Positions 54,736-63,575 of a stretch of DNA of 64,000 nucleotides are shown piece by piece. The notes under the pieces were generated by a model. The model searched no databases. It saw only the letters and a list, made by a program, of their open reading frames with translations, and was not told the DNA's origin. The first letter of the stretch is position 1. Every line of letters begins with the position of its first letter. This DNA comes from Mesorhizobium sp. YM1C-6-2 (GTDB lineage Bacteria; Pseudomonadota; Alphaproteobacteria; Rhizobiales; Rhizobiaceae): positions 1 through 64,000 of the forward strand of contig NZ_RCIZ01000007.1 of the NCBI RefSeq assembly GCF_003666685.1, read 5' to 3'. Both the position numbers and the translations under genes were made by a program.

Positions 54736-56229
54736 ATGAGCGAGAGAATTCTGCAGGATCCCGCCAAAACGCCTGAAGTGATCCCGTCACGGACGGTGCC
54801 GCTCGCACGCGGCCTGTCGATCAAGCTGCTGGTCCTCACGGTCCTCTTCGTGATGATCGCGGAAATCCTGATCTTCGTGCCGTCGATCGCCACCTTCAAG
54901 CTGCGCTGGCTGGAAGAACGGCTGGGGACGGCGGCGGCCGTCTCGGTGGTGCTCGTCCAGGAAGATTCCGAAAGCCTGCCCCGCGCCCTGCAGGACAATG
55001 TACTGCTGGCGATCGGCGCCAAGGCGATCGCGGTGCGCGAGGACGGCGTCTCGCGGCTGCTCGTCATCGCCGAGATGCCGCCCGAGGTCGACGAGCATAT
55101 CGACCTTGCCCACACCGGGCCCGTGGCCGCCATGTCGGGCGCGATCGATACGTTGTTCTTCGGCGGCCAGAGAATATTGAGGGTGTTCGGCAAGGTCGGC
55201 GAAAGCGCCACCGAGTTCGAGCTCGTCATCCCCGACAACAGGCTGCGCCAGGCGATGCTCGTCTATTCGCGCAACGTGGCGATCCTGTCGCTGGTGATCT
55301 CGCTGTTCACCGCGACCCTGGTCTACGCGGTCATCGACCGCATCATGATCCGGCCGATCCGCGCGATGACCAACTCCATGCTCAACTTCGCGCAGGCGCC
55401 GGACGATCCTGGCCGCATCATCGACCCGGAAGACCGCTCTGACGAGATCGGCGTCGCCGAGCGCGAGCTTTCCGACATGCAGCGGCGCCTGCAGAAGACG
55501 CTCGGCGAGCAGAAGCACCTCGCCGATCTTGGCCTGGCGGTGTCCAAGATCAACCACGACATGCGCAACATCCTGGCCTCCGCGCAGTTGCTCTCGGACC
55601 GGCTGCGTGGGGTGCGCGACCCCTCCGTGCAGGCTTTCGCGCCGAAACTGCTCAGTGCACTCGACCGCGCCGTCTCCTACTCCGAGGGGGTGCTCGCCTA
55701 CGGCCGCACCCAGGAGCCACCGCCGTCGCGCCGCCGGCTGCGGCTCAGGCGCCTCGTCGACGAGGTGCAGGACCTGCTCGGCGTCGACGATGCCGGCGGC
55801 ATCGAATTCATCAATGCGGTCGATGCAGGCTTCGAGGTAGATGCCGATTCCGAGCAGCTGTTCCGCGTGCTCACCAACCTGTCCCGCAACGCGATCCAGG
55901 CGATGGCCGGGGACGATTCGGTGTCGGTGGTGCGGCGGCTGACCATCTCGGCGGACCGCATCGGCAGCGTCAGCCGCATCCTCGTCACCGATACCGGTCC
56001 CGGCCTGCCGCAAAAGGCGCGCGAGAACCTGTTCGCGGCGTTCCGCGGCTCGGCGCGCAGCGGCGGCACCGGGCTGGGGCTCGCCATCGCGCACGAGCTG
56101 GTGCGCGCGCATGGCGGCGCGCTCGAACTGGTCGAGAGCATCGGCGGCCGCACGGTTTTTTCGGTGTCGATACCCGACCAGCCGGTGCGCCTCGACGAGG
56201 CGCGCAGCGGGCTGAGGCGGCCGGCCTAA
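54736..56229 (+). CDS. Membrane sensor histidine kinase with HAMP domain (orphan)
   Basis: This protein of about 497 residues has two membrane segments (about 29-51 and 180-202) bounding a periplasmic sensor domain. A HAMP linker (IRPIRAMTNSMLNFAQAPDD) and an ATPase domain follow: N box LTNLSRNAIQAM, VTDTGPGLPQ and SGGTGLGLAIAHELVRAHGG. The phospho-acceptor region reads SKINHDMRNILASAQLLSDR, with His before Asp-Met-Arg-Asn rather than the classical H-E-L/F-R-T-P. No response regulator is adjacent. Confidence 0.88.
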   Translation: MSERILQDPAKTPEVIPSRTVPLARGLSIKLLVLTVLFVMIAEILIFVPSIATFKLRWLEERLGTAAAVSVVLVQEDSESLPRALQDNVLLAIGAKAIAVREDGVSRLLVIAEMPPEVDEHIDLAHTGPVAAMSGAIDTLFFGGQRILRVFGKVGESATEFELVIPDNRLRQAMLVYSRNVAILSLVISLFTATLVYAVIDRIMIRPIRAMTNSMLNFAQAPDDPGRIIDPEDRSDEIGVAERELSDMQRRLQKTLGEQKHLADLGLAVSKINHDMRNILASAQLLSDRLRGVRDPSVQAFAPKLLSALDRAVSYSEGVLAYGRTQEPPPSRRRLRLRRLVDEVQDLLGVDDAGGIEFINAVDAGFEVDADSEQLFRVLTNLSRNAIQAMAGDDSVSVVRRLTISADRIGSVSRILVTDTGPGLPQKARENLFAAFRGSARSGGTGLGLAIAHELVRAHGGALELVESIGGRTVFSVSIPDQPVRLDEARSGLRRPA

Positions 56230-56367
56230 CGAGCATTGGTCGCCATAGCGGCCACGCCGCACATGACCCGCAGCCCGGGGCTACCGACCGGCAGGCGGTG
56301 CCGCAGCGTCAAACCAGCCGGGATCGCGGCGGCTGGATACGCTCCGGAAAGTTTTGCATGGACCCGC

Positions 56368-56396
56368 TTGCTTTTCGCGCGCGCCGTCGCTAGTTA
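56368..56396 (+). promoter_or_regulatory. Probable promoter of tRNA-Arg
   Basis: TTGCTT (56368-56373) and TAGTTA (56391-56396) are 17 bases apart and about 55 bases before the tRNA. No other promoter is evident in this 221-base gap. Confidence 0.5.
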
Positions 56397-56450
56397 GCAC
56401 CTCACATCGTGGCCGGTGCAGCATCGGTCACGGGCCTTCTTGGCCGACGC

Positions 56451-56527
56451 GCGCCCGTAGCTCAGCTGGATAGAGCACCAGACTACGAATCTGGGGGTCA
56501 GAGGTTCGAATCCTTTCGGGCGCGCCA
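56451..56527 (+). tRNA. tRNA-Arg (anticodon ACG)
   Basis: The 77-base cloverleaf, including an encoded CCA, has acceptor arms GCGCCCG/CGGGCGC and D-arm GCTCAGCTGGATAGAGC. The anticodon stem is CCAGA/TCTGG with anticodon ACG at 56485-56487, and the T-arm loop is GTTCGAATCC. No integrated element follows its 3' end. Confidence 0.97.
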
Positions 56528-56584
56528 TTTTCTGTCATTGCGGACAACGTTGGATAGCAGACCCGGGGTCGGGCCACCGCAGCT

Positions 56585-57034
56585 TTACGGAAGTTCCTTC
56601 TCCAGCTCGACGGCGGGCGCAAGGTCTGTCGCGATGGTGCCGGCAAATCGATATCCGGCAGCCTCGTAGAATGGACGAGCCCGCTCACCGGCCACGACAT
56701 GCAGCGATCGTGCGCCGAGCGCTGCGGCGCGGTGTTCGGCTTCGGCGAGCAGCGATCTGCCTATTCCCTTTCGCCATAGCTCGGGCGCGACGAACAGATC
56801 CTCCAGCTCGGCCTGGACAGCGTCCTTGCCGGGAAGAACGGTTGCGAAGCCAGCGAGCGCCCCGGCGAATTCCGCGACGATGACATGTGGCAGGTGCACG
56901 GCCGGAACCTCCCTGGCTTCGGGAAGCGCTTGCAGCTCCTCGACATGATCTCCCCAGGCCAGCGAAGATCGCAGCTTGAGGGCTCCCAGGTCGTGCCGGT
57001 CCTTCTCACGTGCCGCTCGAATGACGACTGCCAT
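56585..57034 (-). CDS. GNAT family N-acetyltransferase
   Basis: From ATG 57034 the protein has 149 residues with LEDLFVAPELWRKGIGRSLL (motif A, acetyl-CoA loop R-x-x-G-x-G/A) and ARPFYEAAGYRFAG (motif B). An N-acetyltransferase of unknown acceptor. Convergent with the tRNA. Confidence 0.87.
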   Translation of the reverse strand: MAVVIRAAREKDRHDLGALKLRSSLAWGDHVEELQALPEAREVPAVHLPHVIVAEFAGALAGFATVLPGKDAVQAELEDLFVAPELWRKGIGRSLLAEAEHRAAALGARSLHVVAGERARPFYEAAGYRFAGTIATDLAPAVELEKELP

Positions 57035-57178
57035 CACAGCCCCTGTCGGTATTGCAGCCATCATATCCTTCGCTGCAATTACGGTCGTCCATAAATGGCC
57101 TGGCAAGAGAAGACGACGGGGGTCTCCGGCGAAATCGTGATCTAACGACGATCGAGATAGCGGGCGGTAGCGTGAGCA

Positions 57179-57196
57179 ACGGGCGGCACCGCCCGT
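57179..57196 (-). terminator. Hairpin after the IclR gene
   Basis: ACGGGCG-GCAC-CGCCCGT forms a perfect 7-base stem 15 bases beyond the IclR stop. No T-run. Confidence 0.5.
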
Positions 57197-57210
57197 CGAT
57201 CACCTGCCTG

Positions 57211-57975
57211 TCAGATGGGAGCGGCGGATATCTCGGCGCAGGCCTCGACCAGCCTTGCCCTTATGCCTTCGAAATCCTCCCGGCGGTCGAGTTGCTGGAG
57301 GCAGGGGACGACGAGGCTTGCGACCGCGCGGCCCGACTTGTCCAGGATCGGAGCGCAGATGTCGATCACCCCGACCAGGAAATGGCTCGGTGAAACGACC
57401 GAACCGGCATTTGCGATCTCGTCGAGCTGCCGGTTCAGCTCGGCGAGCGGCGGCTTGCGCTCCAGCAGCGCCAGGCTTTCCTCGATCATCACCTGGCGGC
57501 GCTCGCCGGGCTGGAATGCGATGATCGTCTGGCCGGACACCGCTTCGGTCGCAGCATTGCCGTAGCCGAGCTGCAGGAAAAAGTTGAAGGCGGCCCAGGG
57601 CGGCGCCGCGTTGGCGACTACGACCGTCTGGCCGCGGCTCACCACCACCAGGTGCGTAGCAAGGCCGATGGCATTGGCAAACCGCTCCATGACCGGCAAG
57701 GCTACCTCGACCAGCGTGCGCGAGCGGGGCGCACGCATGCCGAGCTCGAACAGCCGGTTGCTCAACGACAGCCGGTCGGTGGCGGCGTCGCGGTTAAGAT
57801 AGCCGCGCTCCATAAGCACATAGACCATCCGGAAAATCTCGTTCTTGGAGCGCCCGAGCTTTTCGCCGATCTGCCGCGCCGTCAGCGGGTCCGCCTCGGA
57901 AGCGAGCAATTCGAGGATGTCCAGTCCCTTTTCGAGGGCGGGCGCGGAATAGCCCGCACGTTCTTCGCCGCTCAT
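57211..57975 (-). CDS. IclR family transcriptional regulator
   Basis: I start at MSGEERAGYS (57975), with CAGGAGAGCCG before it; the ATG at 58011 has no ribosome-binding site. The 254-residue protein has the IclR winged helix (ALEKGLDILELLASEADPLT, then GRSKNEIFRMVYVLMERGYL) and an effector domain from about 85 to 250. It is divergent from the polyamine-type ABC operon and is its likely regulator. Confidence 0.92.
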   Translation of the reverse strand: MSGEERAGYSAPALEKGLDILELLASEADPLTARQIGEKLGRSKNEIFRMVYVLMERGYLNRDAATDRLSLSNRLFELGMRAPRSRTLVEVALPVMERFANAIGLATHLVVVSRGQTVVVANAAPPWAAFNFFLQLGYGNAATEAVSGQTIIAFQPGERRQVMIEESLALLERKPPLAELNRQLDEIANAGSVVSPSHFLVGVIDICAPILDKSGRAVASLVVPCLQQLDRREDFEGIRARLVEACAEISAAPI

Positions 57976-57986
57976 CGGCTCTCCTG

Positions 57987-58019
57987 TTTCATAAGTGGTA
58001 CTTGACTTCATATACGAAA
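57987..58019. promoter_or_regulatory. Candidate IclR operator between divergent genes
   Basis: TTTCATA (57987-57993) and TACGAAA (58013-58019) form an imperfect dyad with arms 26 bases apart, in the 129-base gap between IclR and the ABC operon. Confidence 0.4.
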
Positions 58020-58104
58020 CCGTCCTTAACTACAAACAGCCGCCGCATCCGGGCGGCGCTGGGGATAAGCGCTCTTGGCAAGAGAGCCGTAGAGGAGAAC
58101 GATC

Positions 58105-59268
58105 GTGGACGACAGATTGAAAGTCTTTCTTGACGCCAAGCTGAACGCCGACGTCAGCCGGCGACGCTTCCTGCAGGGTGCCGCGGGCTTGTCGACCTTG
58201 ACGGTGCTCGGCGCCACGAGCCAGTCGTACGCCGCCGACGGCAAGCTGGGCGGCGAGCTGAACTTCCTGGGCTGGGACGGAGAGCATGGCGGCAATGTCG
58301 CCAAGCCCTTCCTCGAACAGAACAACATCAAGATGAACGCGTCCTTCCAGTCCGCCGCGGACGAGGCGCTCACCCGCCTCAACACCGGCGGCCGCGGGGC
58401 GATGGATATACTGACGCCCAACAAGGACTTCCAGACAGCGATCCTGAAGGCCGGCACGGAGCTGTTCCAGCCGCTGGACCTGGCCCGCATTCCGACCGCG
58501 AGCGGCCTGTTTCCCGCATTCAAGGACGCCCCCTGGCTCGTCAAGGACGGCAAGACATACGGCATCCCGATCATCTGGGGCGACGAGCCCTGCGTGTTCA
58601 ATCCGAAGAAGTGGGACGCGATGCCGGCGAAATACACGGATTTCGCCGATCCAAAATACAAGGGCGAACTGGTGCTGCTCGACGATCCGTTCGGCAACAT
58701 CTGGCTCTGGGCGAAGTCGCTGGACATGCCCGAGCCGAACCGCCTCACCGAGGAGCAGCTCCAGCAGGTGCTGGACGCGATGCTGAAGAGCAAGCCCAAC
58801 GTGGTGACGATCGGCGCCTCGCATGGCGACATGGCTGACGTCCTGGTGCGCGGCGACGCCTCGATCGGCATCGGCGGCTGGGCATACCAGGTGATGATCG
58901 CCAAGGAGAAGGGCGTTGAACTCGTCGTTGGCTCGCCCTCGGTGGACGGCACCTTCTACTGGTCCGACTCCTACGCGCTCGCCGTCGATGCGCCGAATGT
59001 CGACAACGCCTACGGCTTCATCGACTTCATGACCAAGCCGGAATCGAACGCGGCGCTGGCTGCGGAACTCGCGTCAGGCTGCACCGTCGAAGCCGCATAC
59101 GACCTGATGCCGGAAGACATCCGCTCGATGTTCCCGTACGACAATGTCCGCCAGCCGGGCGGCGGCATTCTGGGAACGCAGATCGTGGTGCCGCCGCAGG
59201 AGCCGGACGGCGACGTTGTCGGCGCGCCGTCATGGGTCGAGGCCTGGCAGACCTTCAAGGCCTCCTGA
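58105..59268 (+). CDS. Polyamine-type ABC transporter substrate-binding protein
   Basis: Start at GTG 58105 behind AGGAGAACGATC. The 387-residue precursor has a twin-arginine signal (SRRRFLQGAAGLSTLTVLGA, residues 18-37) and the PotD/PotF-like fold (LNFLGWDGEHGGNVAKPFLE, ASIGIGGWAYQVMIAKEKGV). First gene of a six-gene catabolic operon. The ligand is probably a cationic amine, but the pathway enzymes leave it open. Confidence 0.88.
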   Translation: MDDRLKVFLDAKLNADVSRRRFLQGAAGLSTLTVLGATSQSYAADGKLGGELNFLGWDGEHGGNVAKPFLEQNNIKMNASFQSAADEALTRLNTGGRGAMDILTPNKDFQTAILKAGTELFQPLDLARIPTASGLFPAFKDAPWLVKDGKTYGIPIIWGDEPCVFNPKKWDAMPAKYTDFADPKYKGELVLLDDPFGNIWLWAKSLDMPEPNRLTEEQLQQVLDAMLKSKPNVVTIGASHGDMADVLVRGDASIGIGGWAYQVMIAKEKGVELVVGSPSVDGTFYWSDSYALAVDAPNVDNAYGFIDFMTKPESNAALAAELASGCTVEAAYDLMPEDIRSMFPYDNVRQPGGGILGTQIVVPPQEPDGDVVGAPSWVEAWQTFKAS

Positions 59269-59346
59269 CCGCAGCAACTCGCGCAGGCCGCCCTTGCGGT
59301 GCGGCCTGCGCATGTTCCCTGGCCATCCGAGTTATCGATCGCAGAC

Positions 59347-60219
59347 ATGTCGAGCGCGCCCATAGCTTCGTCGGCATCCGGCAAGGAGCGTCTTCTCGCG
59401 ATGCTTCCCGCCGGCGGGTTCTACGCCGTCTTCTTCGTCGTTCCGATGCTTTGCCTGCTCGTGCTCAGCTTCTGGCGGGCGAAGGGCTTCGAGCTCATCC
59501 CGGACTTCACGCTGGACAACTACCGGAAAATCTTCACCTCGCCGCTCTATCGCGTGCTGATGCTGCGCACGATCGGCGTGGCCTTCGTCACCACGCTCAT
59601 CGTCGTGCCGGTCGCCTTCACGCTCTCCTACATGATGCGCTTCGTCTTCGCGCGGCGCGGCCAACTGATCCTGCAGATCGTCCTGCTGTCGCTTTTCAGC
59701 GGCTATCTCGTGCGCATCTACGCGTGGCGCACCATTCTCGGAAAGCAGGGGCTGCTCAACTCCACCCTGCAATGGCTGGGCCTTGTCGACCAGCCGCTGG
59801 AATTCCTGATCTACAGCAACATAGCCGTCGTCATCACGCTGAGCGGACTGCTGCTGCCGCTCGCCGTCCTGCCGCTTTATTCCGCGATGCTCAACGTCTC
59901 GCGCGACTATCTCGAGGCGTCGCGCGATCTCGGCGCGAGCTGGGTCTATACGTTGCGCACGGTGCTGGTGCCGATGGCCTTGCCCGGCCTGCGCACGGCC
60001 TTCGCCTTCGCATTTCTGCTGTCGGCCGGCGACTTCGTCACACCGGCCCTCGTCGGCGGCTCGCAGAGCATGCTGATCGGCAACATCATTGCGGACCAGT
60101 TCCGCGGAATAGGCTCGAACTGGCCGCTCGGCGCGGCCATGGCCTTCGTCGTCGTCGCCATCATGCTTTTCGCCTATCTCGCCGCGGTGAACATCATCAG
60201 ATGGGTGACGCGATGGTGA
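59347..60219 (+). CDS. ABC transporter permease (PotB-like)
   Basis: From ATG 59347 this 290-residue permease has six hydrophobic segments and an EAA loop DYLEASRDLGASWVYTLRTV. Overlaps the second permease by 7 bases. Confidence 0.87.
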   Translation: MSSAPIASSASGKERLLAMLPAGGFYAVFFVVPMLCLLVLSFWRAKGFELIPDFTLDNYRKIFTSPLYRVLMLRTIGVAFVTTLIVVPVAFTLSYMMRFVFARRGQLILQIVLLSLFSGYLVRIYAWRTILGKQGLLNSTLQWLGLVDQPLEFLIYSNIAVVITLSGLLLPLAVLPLYSAMLNVSRDYLEASRDLGASWVYTLRTVLVPMALPGLRTAFAFAFLLSAGDFVTPALVGGSQSMLIGNIIADQFRGIGSNWPLGAAMAFVVVAIMLFAYLAAVNIIRWVTRW

Positions 60220-60995
60220 GAGCGAGCCGAGCATTGCCCGCCGCCTTCGTCGGCCTGGTGATCGCCTATCTCTATGCGCCAATCGCCGTCATCGTGATCT
60301 TCTCCTTCACGACGTCACCGAGGCTGAGCATGCCGATCGAGGGGCTGACGCTCGACTGGTATGCAAGCGCCTTCGACAACCCGCTGATCGCGACGGCGCT
60401 GCAGAACAGCCTGTTGCTTGCGGCGGTGTCGGCCCTGCTTTCGGGCGTGGTGGGAGCGGCCTTCGCATTCTGGCTCGTCACGCTGAAACGCGCACGGCTG
60501 CGCGCCGCGCTGCTGACGGCCAGCCTGATGCCGGCGATCGTCCCGCTGCTGGTCATCGGAATTGCGCTTGCCGTCGCCTTCCGCGCGGTCGGCATGCAGC
60601 AGGGCCTGCTCAACGCCGCCATCGGCCACATACTCGTCAGCCTGCCGTTCGTGGTCCTCACCATGAACGCGCGGCTTGAGACCTTCGATTTCAGCATATT
60701 GGAGGCCGCGCGCGACCTCGGGGCGACCCCGGCCCGCGCCTTCCGCGACATAACGTTCCCGCTTATCCGACCGTCCGTGATCGGCGCCGCGATGTTGGCC
60801 GCGGCGCTCTCCCTGGACGAGTTCGTCGTCACCTGGTTCAACGTCGGCAACCAGCAGACCGTGCCGGTGCTGGTGTGGGGCCTCATGCGCCGCGGCATCG
60901 ACCCGTCGATCAACGCCATCGCGACGATCCTGCTCGGCCTGCTGGTCTGCCTTGTGATCGCCTCCAACATCATCAACCGAAGGAAGGTAAAGTGA
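60213..60995 (+). CDS. ABC transporter permease (PotC-like)
   Basis: This 260-residue permease starts at ATG 60213 or GTG 60216, both overlapping the previous stop. It has an EAA loop SILEAARDLGATPARAFRDI. Channel partner of the upstream gene product. Confidence 0.87.
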   Translation: MVRASRALPAAFVGLVIAYLYAPIAVIVIFSFTTSPRLSMPIEGLTLDWYASAFDNPLIATALQNSLLLAAVSALLSGVVGAAFAFWLVTLKRARLRAALLTASLMPAIVPLLVIGIALAVAFRAVGMQQGLLNAAIGHILVSLPFVVLTMNARLETFDFSILEAARDLGATPARAFRDITFPLIRPSVIGAAMLAAALSLDEFVVTWFNVGNQQTVPVLVWGLMRRGIDPSINAIATILLGLLVCLVIASNIINRRKVK

Positions 60996-62080
60996 CGGCA
61001 GCTGCGGTTGAAATCGTGGGGGTGCGCAAGCAGTTCGGTCAGGTGACCGCGCTGGAGCGAGTGGACTTCGAGGTGCGCGCCGGAGAATTCGTGTCGCTTC
61101 TGGGCGCCAGCGGCTGCGGGAAGTCCACGCTGCTGCGCATCATCGCCGGTTTCGAGGCCCCCTCCGACGGCGCGGTGCATATCTATGGCGAGGACGTCAC
61201 CCACCAGCCGCCGGAACGCAGGCCGACCAACCTGGTGTTCCAGCGGGGCGCGCTGTTCCCGCACATGACGGTGCGCGAGAACATCGCCTACGGCCTCAAG
61301 CTCAAGAAGTGGGAGCGCTCGCGCATCAACGCCCGGGTCGACGAGATGCTGGCGCTGGTGCGGCTCGACCGACTGGGCGAGCGGGAGCCTAGCCAGTTGA
61401 GCGGCGGGCAGGCCCAGCGCGTGGCGCTGGCGCGCGCCCTTGCGGGCGAGCCGCGCGTACTCCTGCTCGACGAGCCGCTGTCGGCGCTGGACCTCAAGCT
61501 GCGCCAGCAGATGCAGCTCGAACTGCGCGCCATCCAGAAGCGCCTCGGCGCCACCTTCGTCTTCGTCACCCACGACCAGACCGAGGCGCTGGTGATGTCC
61601 GACCGCATCGCCATCATGAACAACGGGCAGATCGTCCAGCACGGAAGCCCGCGCGAGATCTACCGCCGGCCCAAGTCGATATTCGTCTCGGATTTCGTCG
61701 GCGCGACCAATCTGCTGCGCGGCACCGTGCGCACCATCGAAGGTGGCGTGGCGGCGCTCGAAACTGACAGCGGGACCTATCTGGCGCCGACCGCCGACAC
61801 GGCGCTTCGCATCGGCCAACGCGCCGTCTTGTCGGTCCGTCCAGAAGCCGTGAGACCGCTTCGAGACGGCGGCGCGCCCCGGGCTGGATATGGAGCAAGC
61901 GGCACCGTCAGCGAGATCATCTACCAGGGCAACAACGTCCGCATCGGCATACGCCTCGGACCGGACGTCACCTTCTGGGCCGAAGTCCGCGATCACGAGT
62001 TCGACGACCTCTCCGTCGGCGACCCGCTTGCAGTCGGCTGGCCCGAAGAGGCGGCAATCATCCTCGGGGAGGACGCGTGA
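60992..62080 (+). CDS. ABC transporter ATP-binding protein (PotA-like)
   Basis: Start GTG 60992 (AGGAAGG) with a 4-base overlap, 362 residues. Walker A LLGASGCGKSTLLRIIAG, signature LSGGQAQRVALARAL, Walker B VLLLDEPLSALDLKL and a TOBE domain (about 285-355) place it in the PotA/CysA-MalK class. Confidence 0.92.
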   Translation: MTAAAVEIVGVRKQFGQVTALERVDFEVRAGEFVSLLGASGCGKSTLLRIIAGFEAPSDGAVHIYGEDVTHQPPERRPTNLVFQRGALFPHMTVRENIAYGLKLKKWERSRINARVDEMLALVRLDRLGEREPSQLSGGQAQRVALARALAGEPRVLLLDEPLSALDLKLRQQMQLELRAIQKRLGATFVFVTHDQTEALVMSDRIAIMNNGQIVQHGSPREIYRRPKSIFVSDFVGATNLLRGTVRTIEGGVAALETDSGTYLAPTADTALRIGQRAVLSVRPEAVRPLRDGGAPRAGYGASGTVSEIIYQGNNVRIGIRLGPDVTFWAEVRDHEFDDLSVGDPLAVGWPEEAAIILGEDA

Positions 62081-63564
62081 TGGACGCCAAGAAGAAATGC
62101 GCGCTGCTCGTTCGCAACGGCTACGTCATCACCATGGACGACGACGCCACCATCTATGAGCACGGCGCGGTGGCGGTCGGCGAGAACGGCCGCATCCTGG
62201 AAGTCGGCGACGACGCGGAAATCTCGGCGCGGTACGACCCCGGCAGGGAGATCGATGCGCAAGGCGCACCCGTACATCCGGGCTTCGTCGAATGCCACCT
62301 CCACGCATCCTACCATCTGTTCCGCGGCGTGCTGCCGGACCAGCTCGTGGAAAGCGAGTCCTTCGACACGTTCGAGGGCCATTTCTACAACACGGTGAAC
62401 GACGAAGAGGAGTATCTCTCGGTCCTGCTCGCCTGCATGGAGCTGGTGCGCAATGGCAGCACCTGCTTCATGGAAGCCGGGACCATCCTGACGCCCGAGA
62501 TGGCGGCGCGCGCGGCCAGGGAGGTCGGCGTCCGCGCCATATTGGGCGACGCCTTCATCTGGGATCAGCCGCAGGGCTTTGCGCAAGGCAAGACGGACGC
62601 GGCCGAAGACGGCTGCTTGACGTGCGCGGCCCAGGCGAAGCTGCACACCGAGCTGCGGCGCGCGCCGAAGACCCGCGCCGAGGCGCTGGCCTCGCTGGGC
62701 ACCGAGCTCCAGCGGAATTCGGATCCGGACGCGCTGGTGACCGGGCATGTCGCGGTGCTCGGCCTGGGCACGGCCAGCGAAGAACTGATGATGGAGGCCA
62801 AGGCCTGCGCGGACGCCGCGTCGGTGACGCTGAACATCCATCAGTCCTACAGCCCGGCCGACACCGAGGCGGACCGCAAGCGGTTCGGAAAGGACCCTCT
62901 CGTCCATCTGTTCGAGACGGGTTTCCTCGACCGCAATGTCACCTTCGGACATGCCAATCACCTGACTGACGCCGAATGCGAGGCCCTGCTGGACAGGGGC
63001 ACGTCGATCGCATGGGCTCCGGCAGCCTCGATGATGTGGGGGCACGGCAGCTCGCTGCACGGACGCCATGCGGAACTGTGGCGGCGCGGCGCCAACATCG
63101 CGCTCGGCTCGGACTCTCCCAACTGGTCGAACGACTTCGACCTCTGGCGGCAGGCGAACCTGGCCGTCATGGCGGCCCGCGACGTCCATATGGACCGCAC
63201 CTTCCTGATCGCCGAAGACGGCCTCTATATGGCCACGCGCGGCGGCGCGCGGGCGGTCGGGCTCGAGAAGCAAGTCGGCTCGCTGGATGCCGGCAAGCGG
63301 GCCGACATCGTCATCCATACGCTCGATCGCCCGGAGATGGTGCCGAGCACCAACATGATCCGCAACCTGTTCTACGCGTCGCGGTCGAAGTCCGTGCATA
63401 CGGTCATCATCGACGGACGCGTGATCCTGGAGGAAGGGCGTTTCACCAAGCTCGACGAGCGCGCCATCTACGCGGAAGTGCGCAAGGCTTCGCAGTCGCT
63501 GCTCTCCCGGATGGGCCATACGGTCGAAGCCAACTCAGTGCCGCGCATGCGGCGCCCTGCCTGA
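62080..63564 (+). CDS. Amidohydrolase (TrzA/SAH-deaminase-like)
   Basis: ATG 62080 lies six bases after GGGGAGGA and gives 494 residues. The metal site is visible: VHPGFVECHLHASYHLFRGV (HxH), VTLNIHQSYSPADTEADRKR, FGHANHLTDAECEALLDRGT and IALGSDSPNWSNDFD. This is the ATZ/TRZ/MTA-SAH deaminase class of zinc amidohydrolases. The substrate is likely the compound imported by the upstream ABC system. Confidence 0.87.
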   Translation: MDAKKKCALLVRNGYVITMDDDATIYEHGAVAVGENGRILEVGDDAEISARYDPGREIDAQGAPVHPGFVECHLHASYHLFRGVLPDQLVESESFDTFEGHFYNTVNDEEEYLSVLLACMELVRNGSTCFMEAGTILTPEMAARAAREVGVRAILGDAFIWDQPQGFAQGKTDAAEDGCLTCAAQAKLHTELRRAPKTRAEALASLGTELQRNSDPDALVTGHVAVLGLGTASEELMMEAKACADAASVTLNIHQSYSPADTEADRKRFGKDPLVHLFETGFLDRNVTFGHANHLTDAECEALLDRGTSIAWAPAASMMWGHGSSLHGRHAELWRRGANIALGSDSPNWSNDFDLWRQANLAVMAARDVHMDRTFLIAEDGLYMATRGGARAVGLEKQVGSLDAGKRADIVIHTLDRPEMVPSTNMIRNLFYASRSKSVHTVIIDGRVILEEGRFTKLDERAIYAEVRKASQSLLSRMGHTVEANSVPRMRRPA

Positions 63565-63575
63565 CGAAAACCCAG

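Noticed and set aside
56451-56527. tRNA-Arg as an integration site
   Set aside because: No partial tRNA copy, integrase or foreign-looking genes follow its 3' end within the window.
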